Shown: one piece after another, positions 1-8,914 of the stretch
Layout of the letters: the number at the start of each line of letters is the position of its first letter
Position numbering within the stretch: the stretch's first letter is position 1
NCBI GenBank assembly: GCA_021736135.1
Contig: JAIPGO010000003.1
Span: 1-64,000, forward strand
From: Candidatus Cloacimonadota bacterium
GTDB lineage: Bacteria; Cloacimonadota; Cloacimonadia; Cloacimonadales; TCS61
Length of the DNA stretch: 64,000 nt
Direction of reading: 5' to 3'
Notes under the pieces: generated by a model
What the model was told of the DNA's origin: nothing
The model's input: the letters and a program-made list of their open reading frames with translations, nothing else
The model's database searches: none
Program-made: the position numbers and the translations under genes

Positions 1-879
1 AATAATATCCTTTGCTTGTAATAGAATTAGATCGTTTTGTCAATTTCGATAATTTGCATTCAAAATGATAAATGTGCACTTTTCGATATATTTTGAGAGC
101 GTAACAATTACCTGATAAATATTTACATTGAACAGTCTCATCCTCCCGAAATTTTTAAATATCTCTCCTGTTGTAGAGTTTCATTTCCCTGAAAGGGATA
201 TATTTGTATAGCGTAAGGTTGGCTCGGAACTCCGAGACTACCTTATGAATGATGCATCCCCCCCCCACTCCAACGGCGCTGCGCGCCGATGGGGTGGGGG
301 GGCGTTTCATTTTTTACTTAAGGTAGCACCTGCGGTGCAACCTTACGCTATACAAATTTATCCCGTACCGGGAATTATAAGAGATAAATCCTGAATATTA
401 CTTTATATAATAAGAAGTTACAACAAATCATGAATAATAAAACGGGGGGATGCCAGAAAAAACAAAATAAGCATACTCCGATATTTTTCAAATCTGGCAT
501 ACACCTTAGGCTATAAAAATATATCCCTTTATTAATATCACGATTCTCTGTATTCTCTGCTTGCCAAGGCGAAGTATCACGATGACTGGTGATGATAATC
601 TTCTCTTAATTCGCGCTTTTCGTGCCTTTCGCGATTGCCGGTATTTTTAGAAAACTACGTTTTCTTGCATAAATATGTTTAATGAAGCTCCCAAAAAAGG
701 TGATCAGCAATTGGCGATGAAATGAAATAAAGATGATTGAGGGAATGTTATCAATGGACGATGTGAAGGACAATTAACGACTAACAATTGACAACTAACT
801 GCTAACAATTATCGATTTTATTTGACTAATATATTATAAAATAATCTCTTGGTAAATAATTAACAGTGAGGGAAATATT
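1..879. other. Long non-coding region with palindromes
   Basis: I see no convincing gene here. The stretch contains the large nested palindrome at 195-364. A degenerate copy of one of its ends lies at about 501-527 (compare ACCTTAGGCTATA with ACCTTACGCTATA). A small hairpin sits at 649-665 (AGAAAAC/GTTTTCT arms). Intergenic words typical of this genome also occur, such as the phrase around 612-640 resembling TTTCGCG-rich boilerplate and an ATGGACGATG word near 753. The promoter of the small gene at 880 should lie in the AT-rich tail. Confidence 0.7.
195..364. repeat. 170-bp nested palindrome (MITE-like or structured RNA)
   Basis: The outer arms 195-220 and 339-364 are inverted copies matching at 25 of 26 positions. 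Inside them are two side hairpins (CTCGG-AACT-CCGAG near 223-236 and GCACC-TGC-GGTGC near 326-338), a second stem (CTACCTTA at 238-245 with TAAGGTAG at 319-326), a C-run/G-run stem and an apical CGGCGC-TGC-GCGCCG hairpin. The whole could fold as a branched cruciform. No transposase is present. It could be a non-autonomous miniature transposon, a structured RNA or a strong bidirectional terminator. Confidence 0.7.
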
Positions 880-1113
880 ATGGAAAGTGAGAAACCAAGA
901 TTTTATTCTTATCAGGATATCGTGCTATGTCTGGACGAGATTAAAAGCATAATGGTCAGGCATAAACAGGCAGACTGGTATCTCGAAGTAGTTTACACTT
1001 CAGGAACGCTCATCAGTTATATGTGTCGGCATAAAGATGAAGCCCAGCGACTCTTCTCAACGTTAGCAGAGATGCTAAATGCCGAGAAGATCACTCTTGA
1101 GGAGATTTTTTAA
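880..1113 (+). CDS. Small hypothetical protein, 77 aa
   Basis: I do not recognise a family. The 77-residue product is soluble, with no signal peptide or membrane segment. Its middle reads like a short strand-helix protein (DWYLEVVYTSGTLISYM followed by a helix rich in charged residues). The start is supported by a GAGGG ribosome-binding site seven bases upstream of the ATG. Its 3' end overlaps the end of the convergent birA gene by 23 bp. It is not simply an antisense shadow, since most of it lies outside birA. Function unknown. Confidence 0.55.
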   Translation: MESEKPRFYSYQDIVLCLDEIKSIMVRHKQADWYLEVVYTSGTLISYMCRHKDEAQRLFSTLAEMLNAEKITLEEIF

Positions 1114-1858
1114 CTATATTGAAATTGACCTCTCCGGCATAAAAGGGTTGAATTGCTCCTGATTCCAGTTTCAGCAGCAGCGCTCCCTCCTGATTTATTC
1201 CCCGGTATTTACCCTGAAATTGAGAAAAATCTGTGGTAATAGTAATTTCTCTATTCCGTAGAAAGTCATATTTATCATAATAACTTCGAGAAAATTTGCT
1301 GTCTACAAGATATTCTGGCAGGTTATCAGAAATATTGTCCAGTATGGTTTTCAATAAGTCTTCATTGTTACAGCTAATAATACCACTATTTTTAAGAGAA
1401 ATACTATGAGAAGCCAGTTCATCCGGAAATCCCTCAAATGCTGTATTTATTCCTATCCCGCAAAAGTAATATTCTTTGTAAGAAAGCTGCTTTACGATTA
1501 TTCCAGCCAGTTTTTTTTCTTTCAGATAGATATCATTAGGCCATTTCAGTAAAAGTTCCTGTTCCTGCAACTGTGGAAACATTGTGATTAACGCCTTATG
1601 TACCTGAATCCCCAGAAATATCGTGAAATTGCTGTTGAATTTAAATCCATAAATTGCCAGAGTAAACCATAATCCACCTTCAGGTGAATACCAGATATTG
1701 CCCTTTCGTCCCTGCCCCATTCTCTGTTTATCGGCAAGGATCAGAAAGTTTTCCTGCAATTCCTTTTCTTCCAGTAGTTCCTGAGCTTTAGACATCGTAC
1801 TGCTTAAATAGTGAAAGTGATAAAAGCAGTCGAGAAATGTATGTTTGAAATCCTTCAT
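1091..1858 (-). CDS. birA: Biotin--[acetyl-CoA-carboxylase] ligase
   Basis: This enzyme activates biotin as biotinyl-5'-AMP and transfers it to a lysine of biotin carboxyl carrier proteins in the cytoplasm. The 255-residue protein shows the BPL/LplA catalytic fold: a QRMGQGRKGNIW biotin-binding loop near residue 45, KWPNDIY with the catalytic-region lysine near 105, KLAGIIV, and a GIGIN segment. The C-terminal SH3-like domain is present (YRGINQEGALLLKLESG). There is no N-terminal helix-turn-helix, so this is the monofunctional type that cannot act as the biotin repressor. It lies 4 bp downstream of queA on the same strand, so the two are probably co-transcribed. Confidence 0.93.
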   Translation of the reverse strand: MKDFKHTFLDCFYHFHYLSSTMSKAQELLEEKELQENFLILADKQRMGQGRKGNIWYSPEGGLWFTLAIYGFKFNSNFTIFLGIQVHKALITMFPQLQEQELLLKWPNDIYLKEKKLAGIIVKQLSYKEYYFCGIGINTAFEGFPDELASHSISLKNSGIISCNNEDLLKTILDNISDNLPEYLVDSKFSRSYYDKYDFLRNREITITTDFSQFQGKYRGINQEGALLLKLESGAIQPFYAGEVNFNIVKKSPQE

Positions 1859-1862
1859 ATCG

Positions 1863-2915
1863 CTAAATAATCAGCATGGCATCACCATAACTGAAAAACC
1901 TGTATCTTTCCGCTACTGCCTGCTCGTAGGCTTTCATTGTATTATGATAACCGGCAAAGGAGCTGACCAGCATTAACAGCGTTGATTCCGGTAAATGGAA
2001 ATTGGTTAGAAGCCCATCAATGATCTGTATTTTCCTCCCGCCCGGGTAAATGAAAATATCCGTAAAATGAGCACCAGCTTTAACTCTCCCCTCTTCGGCA
2101 AAGCTTTCCAGGGTTCTTGTAGATGTTGTACCTACTGCAATTACTCGTCTTTTCTCATCTTTTGCCCGATTAATGATTTCGGCGTTTCCCTCTGTGATTT
2201 GACAAAATTCCTGATGCATTACATGCTGAGTTATATCGGCGGTTTTGACAGGTCGAAAGGTTCCCAGCCCCACATTTAAATCTACTTCGGCTAATTCTAT
2301 CCCTTTTATTTTCAATCTCTTCAGAAGTTCATGCGTAAAATGCAATCCAGCCGTAGGTGCCGCTACCGAGCCTGGCTGACTGGCATATACGGTTTGATAT
2401 GTTTCCTTGTCTTTTTCAGTTGCTGCTCTTGTGATATATGGCGGTAAAGGTATTTTACCAAACTGCTCCAGTATTGAAAAAAAATCACCGGAATATTCGA
2501 ACCTGATGATACGTGCTCCCTCCTCTGCATAATCAATGACTTGGGCATTGAAATTTTCAGAAAGTAATATTCTGCTGCCGGTTTTCAACCGTTTGCCGGG
2601 ACGTACAAGACACTCCCATACACCATCCTCAAGCTGATTTAATAGCAATATTTCAACTTGCGCTCCAGTCGTTTTTCTGCCCTGTAATCGCGCCGGTATT
2701 ACTCTGGTGCGATTTAAAACCAGCAAATCTCCCCTTACCAGGTATTCTTCTATATCATGGAATATCCTGTGCTCTATTCTGCCATCACTGCGCTGCATCA
2801 CTAAAAGCCTTGAATCGCTGCGTCTGTTGACCGGATACTGCGCAATCAGCTCCTGCGGCAGTTCGTATAAATAAGCTGCTTTATTTCTTAAATCTGGTTC
2901 CATAATTAGATGCAT
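1863..2915 (-). CDS. queA: S-adenosylmethionine:tRNA ribosyltransferase-isomerase
   Basis: QueA transfers and isomerises the ribose of S-adenosylmethionine onto 7-aminomethyl-7-deazaguanine in tRNA, giving epoxyqueuosine. The 350-residue length is normal. Family motifs are visible: LPQELIAQYP near the N-terminus, RSDSRLLV, VIPARLQGRK, APTAGLHFT near residue 190, VGLGTFRPV, and GTTSTRTLES. Two in-frame ATGs compete for the start, at 2915 and 2903; the downstream one (MEPDLRNK) begins nearer the conserved region and leaves more room for a ribosome-binding site. A perfect hairpin ends one base upstream of the first ATG. FolE2 at 21.3-22.1 kb could feed the same queuosine pathway. Confidence 0.95.
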   Translation of the reverse strand: MHLIMEPDLRNKAAYLYELPQELIAQYPVNRRSDSRLLVMQRSDGRIEHRIFHDIEEYLVRGDLLVLNRTRVIPARLQGRKTTGAQVEILLLNQLEDGVWECLVRPGKRLKTGSRILLSENFNAQVIDYAEEGARIIRFEYSGDFFSILEQFGKIPLPPYITRAATEKDKETYQTVYASQPGSVAAPTAGLHFTHELLKRLKIKGIELAEVDLNVGLGTFRPVKTADITQHVMHQEFCQITEGNAEIINRAKDEKRRVIAVGTTSTRTLESFAEEGRVKAGAHFTDIFIYPGGRKIQIIDGLLTNFHLPESTLLMLVSSFAGYHNTMKAYEQAVAERYRFFSYGDAMLII

Positions 2916-2941
2916 ATCCCTGCCTGTTTTAAGGCAGGGAT
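2916..2941 (-). promoter_or_regulatory. Hairpin abutting the queA start
   Basis: A 10-bp perfect stem (ATCCCTGCCT with AGGCAGGGAT) closes a 6-nt loop directly next to the queA start and 13 bp after leuS ends. In the mRNA the 3' arm contains the purine-rich GGCAGGGA that would serve as ribosome-binding site. The stem could therefore limit queA translation or mark a processing site. No T-run follows on the minus strand, so it is not an intrinsic terminator. Its core resembles the palindromes at 34384 and 56164. Confidence 0.55.
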
Positions 2942-2954
2942 AATATTGAGTTTA

Positions 2955-5429
2955 TCAGACAACAATTGAGATCAATTTACGGGGAATTACAATTATCTTT
3001 TTGATTTTCTTTCCCTCGATATATTTCTGCACATTTTCCAGTTCCAACGCTGATTTCTTCAATTCTTCCTCATCTGTATCAACAGGAACTTCCAGTTTTC
3101 CACGCACTTTGCCCATGATCTGAATGGCATAAGTAACAACTTCCTTCTGCAGAAATTCGCTCTTATAGGTTGGCAGTCCTGCTTCATGTACCAGTGTCGT
3201 GTTGCCCATCACTTCCCAGAGTTCTTCGCTGATATGAGGTGCAAAGAAATATATCAATTGCGGAATTTTGCGACAGGCTTCAGCAAACACGCTTTGCTCG
3301 TCTTTCCCTAAAGCTGCGGGTTCCGAAATAGCATAAACATTATTCAAATGCTCCATCACTGCTGCAATTGCTGTGTTAAACTGCATCCGGTCTGCAATAT
3401 CATGCAGAACTTTCCAAGTGGTAAAATGTGTGCTGCGACGCAACCCGGTCATTTCCTTGCTCAGATTATCACTGTTATATTCAGGTGCCGCGCTGTTGAT
3501 CACATCCAGGTTATCTTCTATAATACGCCAGATCCTGTTTAAAAATCTGAAAGCGCCTTTCACTCCACTGTCGCTCCATTCCACATCCTTTTCCGGTGGT
3601 GAACTAAAAAGCATAAAGGTCCTTACAGTATCTGAACCGAACCGGTCTATGATATATTGAGGATCAACGATATTACCTTTGCTTTTAGACATCTTGGCAC
3701 CGTCTTTGGTTACCATACCCTGAGTTAAAAGCCGCGCAAATGGCTCGTCACAACTCACCATACCCATATCTCGCATAAACTTATGAAAAAACCTGGCATA
3801 AAGCAGATGCATACAGGCATGTTCAATACCTCCGATGTACTGGTCAACAGGCAGCCATTTATCTGCAGCTTCCCGGCTGAAAGGTTCTTTTGTATTTCCA
3901 GCATCCGCATAGCGCGCAAAATACCAGGAACTATCTACAAATGTATCCATAGTGTCGGTTTCCCGGCGTGCTTTGCCACCACATCCCGGGCAGGTTGTAT
4001 TTACCCAGTCTTCCACACTCAATAGCGGATTCTGGGTCGTCTTGCCTAATTGCACGTTATCCGGCAACAATACCGGCAGCTCCTCATCCGGAACAAGGAC
4101 TTCTCCACACTTGTCACAATAAATTACCGGTATCGGATTTCCCCAGTACCTTTGACGGCTCACTCCCCAGTCACGCAGACGGTAAGTAACGGTCTTTTCC
4201 CCCATCGCATTTGCTTCCATCCATTCAGAAATAGCTGCTTTGCTCTCTTCGCTGCGCATTCCGTTAAATTTACCTGAATTTACCAGTACTCCCGGTTCGA
4301 TGTAAGCTGCTTCCATGTCTTCCAGTACAAGTTCGTTTTCCGGATTCTGGATCACTATTTTCATAGGTATGTCATACTTTCGAGCAAACTCAAAGTCGCG
4401 TTGGTCATGCGTGGGAACAGCCATCACTGCCCCAGTACCGTAATCCATCAGCACGTAATTGGTTATCCAGATCTGTACTTTTTCACCATTTACCGGATTC
4501 AGACAGTCATAACCGCTATATACGCCTTTCTTCGTGGTATCTTCCGCTGCCCTGTTTATCTTGTCCTCATTCATCACTTCTTCACAGAATTTCCTGATGC
4601 TGTCATCATATTGGGGATTTTCCAGCCAGCGTGAAACAAATGGATGCTCCGGAGGTAATGCCATGAAAGTGCAGCCGAATATCGTATCAGGTCTCGTAGT
4701 AAAAACCGGCAGCAGTTCCTCGCTATTTATCATTCTGAAATCTATTCGTGTTCCGATACTTTTTCCTATCCAGTTCGTCTGCATTGTTATCACGCGCTCA
4801 GGCCAGTCTATCATTTTACTGAAATCAAGCAGCTCCTCTGCATAATCCGTTATCTTAAAAAACCACTGTTCCAGTTCCTTCTGCCGTACTTCACTACCGC
4901 AGCGCCAGCAGGAACCGTCTTCCACCTGTTCGTTTGCCAGTACAGTCTGGCAGTCATCACACCAGTTCACAAATGATTTCTTCTTATAAGCCAGCCCTTT
5001 TTCGTATAAACGCTTAAAAAACCACTGTCCCCAACGATAATATTCAGGTCGGCAGGTACTCACTTCCCGTTCCCAGTCAAATCCGAAACCTATGGAATTG
5101 AACTGGTTGCGCATTATGGCAATATTCTCTTCTGTTGTTATCTGCGGATGCGAATTATGCTGAATGGCAAAATTCTCGGCCGGCATTCCAAAAGAGTCGT
5201 AACCCATCGGCTGCATCACGTTATATCCCTGCATCAGCTTATAACGCGTGATGGCATCTCCTATACTGTAATTACTCACATGCCCCATGTGCAAAGCGCC
5301 ACTGGGATACGGAAACATACTCAAAATGTAGTACGTTTCCCGTTTATCGTCATTTCTGGCATTGAATATCTTTTTTTCCAGCCAGATATTCTGCCATTTC
5401 TTCTCTATTTTATCAAATGGGTATTCCAT
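2955..5429 (-). CDS. leuS: Leucyl-tRNA synthetase
   Basis: Class I aminoacyl-tRNA synthetase charging tRNA-Leu. The 824-residue protein is the usual bacterial length. It has the HIGH-type motif SGALHMGHVSNYS near residue 45, a zinc-like insertion with the CDDC and CWRC pairs near 160-180, the CP1 editing domain (TTRPDTIFGCTFMA, GTGAVMAVPTHDQRD), a second cysteine cluster (CDKC, CPGC), the KMSKS loop GAKMSKSKGN near 580, and the C-terminal anticodon-binding region. It is the first gene of a leuS-queA-birA run on the minus strand. The start is supported by a clean N-terminus (MEYPFDKIEKKWQ). Confidence 0.97.
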   Translation of the reverse strand: MEYPFDKIEKKWQNIWLEKKIFNARNDDKRETYYILSMFPYPSGALHMGHVSNYSIGDAITRYKLMQGYNVMQPMGYDSFGMPAENFAIQHNSHPQITTEENIAIMRNQFNSIGFGFDWEREVSTCRPEYYRWGQWFFKRLYEKGLAYKKKSFVNWCDDCQTVLANEQVEDGSCWRCGSEVRQKELEQWFFKITDYAEELLDFSKMIDWPERVITMQTNWIGKSIGTRIDFRMINSEELLPVFTTRPDTIFGCTFMALPPEHPFVSRWLENPQYDDSIRKFCEEVMNEDKINRAAEDTTKKGVYSGYDCLNPVNGEKVQIWITNYVLMDYGTGAVMAVPTHDQRDFEFARKYDIPMKIVIQNPENELVLEDMEAAYIEPGVLVNSGKFNGMRSEESKAAISEWMEANAMGEKTVTYRLRDWGVSRQRYWGNPIPVIYCDKCGEVLVPDEELPVLLPDNVQLGKTTQNPLLSVEDWVNTTCPGCGGKARRETDTMDTFVDSSWYFARYADAGNTKEPFSREAADKWLPVDQYIGGIEHACMHLLYARFFHKFMRDMGMVSCDEPFARLLTQGMVTKDGAKMSKSKGNIVDPQYIIDRFGSDTVRTFMLFSSPPEKDVEWSDSGVKGAFRFLNRIWRIIEDNLDVINSAAPEYNSDNLSKEMTGLRRSTHFTTWKVLHDIADRMQFNTAIAAVMEHLNNVYAISEPAALGKDEQSVFAEACRKIPQLIYFFAPHISEELWEVMGNTTLVHEAGLPTYKSEFLQKEVVTYAIQIMGKVRGKLEVPVDTDEEELKKSALELENVQKYIEGKKIKKIIVIPRKLISIVV

Positions 5430-5783
5430 CGTAATTTTTCTCCTGGATTTCTTTATTTTAGAAAGTTTAATACTTTTTTATTATCTTTTCCCCCTCAGGG
5501 GAGTAAAAGCAGCAGGTTTTGATTCATCATAAAATTCTTCCAACCATCCAATTTCTTCATATAATACTCCTGCTTTCCATTTTGTTCAAAAATTGTTTAT
5601 TGGCGTTATCGGTCAAATAATTTTTATCAAACGCTCTTGTTTTACCACTTTAAAACCTTACGGATGGCTTGTCAGGGCGTAATGTAATGAAGACGGATCA
5701 ATTTTCAATTAATATCACTCTTAATCTGCCTGCCTCGGCGTAAATCAACGAAAACGGACAGTTAAATTTCTTCCTCTTCCCGC
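5430..5783. other. Non-coding spacer
   Basis: No gene is seen. A short GC-rich inverted repeat (CCCCTCAGGGG, about 5490-5505) lies roughly 60 bases upstream of leuS. A phrase near 5676-5700 (GCGTAATGTAATGAAGACGG) recurs almost exactly near 34306-34330, so it belongs to a dispersed intergenic repeat. Confidence 0.6.
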
Positions 5784-7040
5784 TTATGGAAAAATTATAG
5801 GAAAAACCAGCACCACAAATAATGCCCAGATCCCATATAAGGGCAGATACCCGGCAATACCCAGACTCACGGATTCCAGATTTCGCCTGCCGTTGTGCAC
5901 CTGTAAAATATCGATACCGATCTTGATCAAATTTCCAAATACCAGAAGATTAATTGCCACTACTGTCACGCGATTGGGCGTAATACCAAAATTGAGAAGT
6001 CTGTAAATTATCGCAGATAGCGCCACCACGTTCATAGAACAGGATAACAAGACAAGCAGAAACAGGATCAATAACCGGTATTTTCCACTTCCCCTTTCGG
6101 TTACGTTGCTTAGAGAAAATATAATTAATGCCAGCACACTGAACAATATCAGATCAAAAAGAAGTAGAAATTCCCGCTCATCGAATAGATTTTGCCCTGA
6201 TCTCACAATGATGACCATATAAATTGTTAATACTACCAGTACAATGGGATTAAATATCCTCGCCAGCAAGGGCACAACTTTGTTGCCCAGGGATGGGATG
6301 CGTTCAATAGCAAATGTAGCGAGCAACGGCGTTATCGCCGCTGTAACAATCAGATATTTCTCCATTAATCTAAAGCTGTTATGAATATTTAGAAAATCAA
6401 ATAGTGTCGTTGTCAATCCAAAAATGATGAACCAGCAAATCAATATCAATCCACTGAAAACAAATAAATCACCATTATATTGCAAGTATTTTATCCAGTA
6501 ATTGCGATTATTCTTTTTTTCGTTATTGATGGCAAGTCCATACAGAAACCATAATACTACAGGGCAGTGGATCACTGCTAATCCTAATACTTGACTATTA
6601 CCAAGTACTGGAATGGTATTCATTTGCAATGCTAATATTACATAAACCAGTGCATAACCAAGCCAGATTATCAGTTCTTTCCTGTTATTGCCAAGCAAGC
6701 CGTATAGAGTTAATCCCATAAATACGATCAAACCGGGATTCCTGATTTCATACATCTCTGATGCAATGGCACTGAGATTGAATATTCCCGCAAATCGCAT
6801 AAAAAATGCCACAAAAACTATGCTTAAAAGCAATGGAACAGCATGGAGTTTCCCGGCATCAATTGTTGCCATGTTACTATTCCTGGATTGTAGACGTAAC
6901 TGCCAGAAACGGATCAATTCCGTTACCGGCTGATTTTTTACTACTGCTGTAAATGCCTGTTGGAATTTCTCTTTGTCCTGACGATAAAGCTCTTCAAGCT
7001 TCTGAGGTTTTGTTAAAGCTGCTTGAATTTCCTTTTCCAA
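5784..7040 (-). CDS. Polytopic membrane protein, DUF4153-like
   Basis: A 418-residue protein with a charged N-terminal segment of about 65 residues followed by roughly ten hydrophobic spans. The late motif YRLLNFGITPNRVTVVAINLLV resembles the conserved loop of DUF4153 membrane proteins, where a tyrosine/arginine pair precedes a G-[IL]-T-x-N-R signature. No catalytic residues are evident and the family's role is unknown. The start at 7040 follows an AGGGAGG-like ribosome-binding site. The next gene upstream on the same strand, a lipoprotein, is about 160 bp away with a palindrome between them. The assignment rests on this motif and topology only. Confidence 0.75.
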   Translation of the reverse strand: MEKEIQAALTKPQKLEELYRQDKEKFQQAFTAVVKNQPVTELIRFWQLRLQSRNSNMATIDAGKLHAVPLLLSIVFVAFFMRFAGIFNLSAIASEMYEIRNPGLIVFMGLTLYGLLGNNRKELIIWLGYALVYVILALQMNTIPVLGNSQVLGLAVIHCPVVLWFLYGLAINNEKKNNRNYWIKYLQYNGDLFVFSGLILICWFIIFGLTTTLFDFLNIHNSFRLMEKYLIVTAAITPLLATFAIERIPSLGNKVVPLLARIFNPIVLVVLTIYMVIIVRSGQNLFDEREFLLLFDLILFSVLALIIFSLSNVTERGSGKYRLLILFLLVLLSCSMNVVALSAIIYRLLNFGITPNRVTVVAINLLVFGNLIKIGIDILQVHNGRRNLESVSLGIAGYLPLYGIWALFVVLVFPIIFP

Positions 7041-7141
7041 AATATCCTCCCTTGTACACTGTCAATTTCCGGTTGACAGAAAAATTTTGAGCTAACACAA
7101 AGGTTCATGCCTACGACTATTAGCTGACAATAATCTGTGAC

Positions 7142-7161
7142 GGCAGACCTGTGTGTCTGCC
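7142..7161. repeat. Short palindrome, family copy 1
   Basis: GGCAGAC-CTGTGT-GTCTGCC, a perfect 7-bp stem with a 6-base loop. An almost identical sequence forms the terminator stem at 9950-9971, read on the other strand. No T-run follows here on either strand, so this copy is not an obvious terminator. Confidence 0.5.
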
Positions 7162-7201
7162 TAATGCATTTAAATAAAGTTATGCCAAACCTGACATGAC
7201 A

Positions 7202-8650
7202 TTATTCAGCCTTTTTAAAACCAACTACTTTCCCCGTTACTTTCAATTTCTTGGTTATACTTAAATATCCGGCGAAAAATTTAAAATCGGCAACCGTTCC
7301 CGGATAAATGATATTTACTGTATAATAAAAACTCTCGTTTTTCCTGCCATCTGCATTAATTATTGTCAATTCGATTTTTACTTCTTCATAAGTTTTGGTG
7401 GTTTTGTTGCTCAATTTTCCGGCTATTGTTACTTTATCCTGAGCTTGTACAAGGTTCAGGTCTCCCACTTGCAGTCTGCTTAGATCGTATTTATACTGGA
7501 TTTCCTCCAGTCTTTCTTTCTGATTTTTATCTGCTGCTGCCACTAATTTCTTATGTAAAGCATTAGCATCACTCTCATACCCCAGCTCCAGATAGGCTTC
7601 CCACATCCGCTTCTGTTCTATAAAAGTTAAATCCTCAATTTGCCGGTAATGGCTTAGCACTTGTGAGAAATCTCCCTTTTCATAGGCATATTCTGCCAGC
7701 TTTTTATTAAGTTTATTCCGATTATATTTATTCATCTCCTGCTCGATAACCTTGTCAAATAGTTCATAACCTTCCTTAGTTCGACCTTCTGAAAACCATA
7801 TCTTACCCTTTTCCCACATACAATAGTGATTAATAGTGGAACTCAACATCTCAGCTATCACTTCATCAAGAAATATTATCTTCTGTGAGGTTGTATGCTT
7901 ATATGACAACAATGGCTTTAATTCCCAGTAAATGTAAAGACTATCCGCAATTTCGGCATATTCACTATAATTTCTCTGAAAATCACGCATTCTGTCCAGT
8001 GTATAGGGATTAATTTTCAATTCAGCAGTACGGCTCTTGATTCCCAGAAACTGTGTTAATATCTGCAATGGTATTAGTTCCGAATCAGGATACTTTTCCC
8101 ATAACTCACTCAAATCCCGCCAGTCGAAATCAATTGTTCTTCCTGCCTGCAGATACTTTTGCCAGAAAATGACATTATCACTAAAATCATTGTCGAATTC
8201 TCCCAGAAAATTGAGATTCAGTTGCAATTTATTTTTAGCCTCTTCTCTTTGCCTGTATTTCCAGCCTTTAAAATTATAACAGACCAGAAAATAATATTCC
8301 GGGGCACTCTGCTCTCCATATCCCGCTTGTCGTACCCGGCTCAGGACTTTTTCATATTCTGCCAGCTCTTTGAATTCTCCGGCCGGAAAATACTGCCAGT
8401 TACTGCTCAGAGGTGTTGAAAATCTCGCTGCATTATAAGTGGGAAAATATTCCCGTCGGTAAGTTTCCGCCAGCAAAAGCCAGTTCAATCCGCTATCGGG
8501 TTCTTTTTCCAGCCTTCGGGTCAATTCCCGGCGAGCTGTCAAATAATCACCTTTATCAATTTTATCTCTAATGGTATTACTGCTTTTAAAATCGCAACCT
8601 GCGATCAGAGTTATTATCACGATGATGAATACAAAGTTTTTATAACGCAT
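7202..8650 (-). CDS. TPR-type lipoprotein
   Basis: A 482-residue predicted lipoprotein. The N-terminus has a lysine-containing n-region, a hydrophobic core and a lipobox LIAGC with the lipidated cysteine at residue 19. Residues about 30-400 are helical and TPR-like (DYLTARRELTRRLEKEPDSGLNW; GDFSQVLSHYRQIEDL; EAYLELGYESDANAL). The last ~90 residues look like a beta-sandwich of the FxLYD kind (LVQAQDKVTIAGKLSNKT, YEEVKIELTIINADG, NIIYPGTVADFKF). It is probably anchored in the outer or inner membrane facing the periplasm, as a scaffold for protein-protein contacts. No enzymatic motif is seen. Confidence 0.8.
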   Translation of the reverse strand: MRYKNFVFIIVIITLIAGCDFKSSNTIRDKIDKGDYLTARRELTRRLEKEPDSGLNWLLLAETYRREYFPTYNAARFSTPLSSNWQYFPAGEFKELAEYEKVLSRVRQAGYGEQSAPEYYFLVCYNFKGWKYRQREEAKNKLQLNLNFLGEFDNDFSDNVIFWQKYLQAGRTIDFDWRDLSELWEKYPDSELIPLQILTQFLGIKSRTAELKINPYTLDRMRDFQRNYSEYAEIADSLYIYWELKPLLSYKHTTSQKIIFLDEVIAEMLSSTINHYCMWEKGKIWFSEGRTKEGYELFDKVIEQEMNKYNRNKLNKKLAEYAYEKGDFSQVLSHYRQIEDLTFIEQKRMWEAYLELGYESDANALHKKLVAAADKNQKERLEEIQYKYDLSRLQVGDLNLVQAQDKVTIAGKLSNKTTKTYEEVKIELTIINADGRKNESFYYTVNIIYPGTVADFKFFAGYLSITKKLKVTGKVVGFKKAE

Positions 8651-8914
8651 TTATACTCCTGCTCATTATTTAACAATTCTCTTTAGTAACATAAAAAAAC
8701 TGTATATTCTGTCAATAAAAAATACAGTGAGAAGGATGAGGAAGGGGATTCGTGATTCAGGACAGGAAGGTGTCTCTTCATTTTCAATTTTCAATTTTCA
8801 ATTTTTATTGTACCCTCCCACATCCTCTTTAGGGATTTAACTTGACTCAAAATCAGCAGTTTCAGTAAATTTAGGAATTAATTGACAGAGAGCATTAATG
8901 GATAGCAGGAAATA

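Noticed and set aside
2913..2950. preQ1-type riboswitch before queA
   Set aside because: The hairpin lacks the A-rich tail and loop residues of preQ1 aptamers, and it is a simple palindrome.
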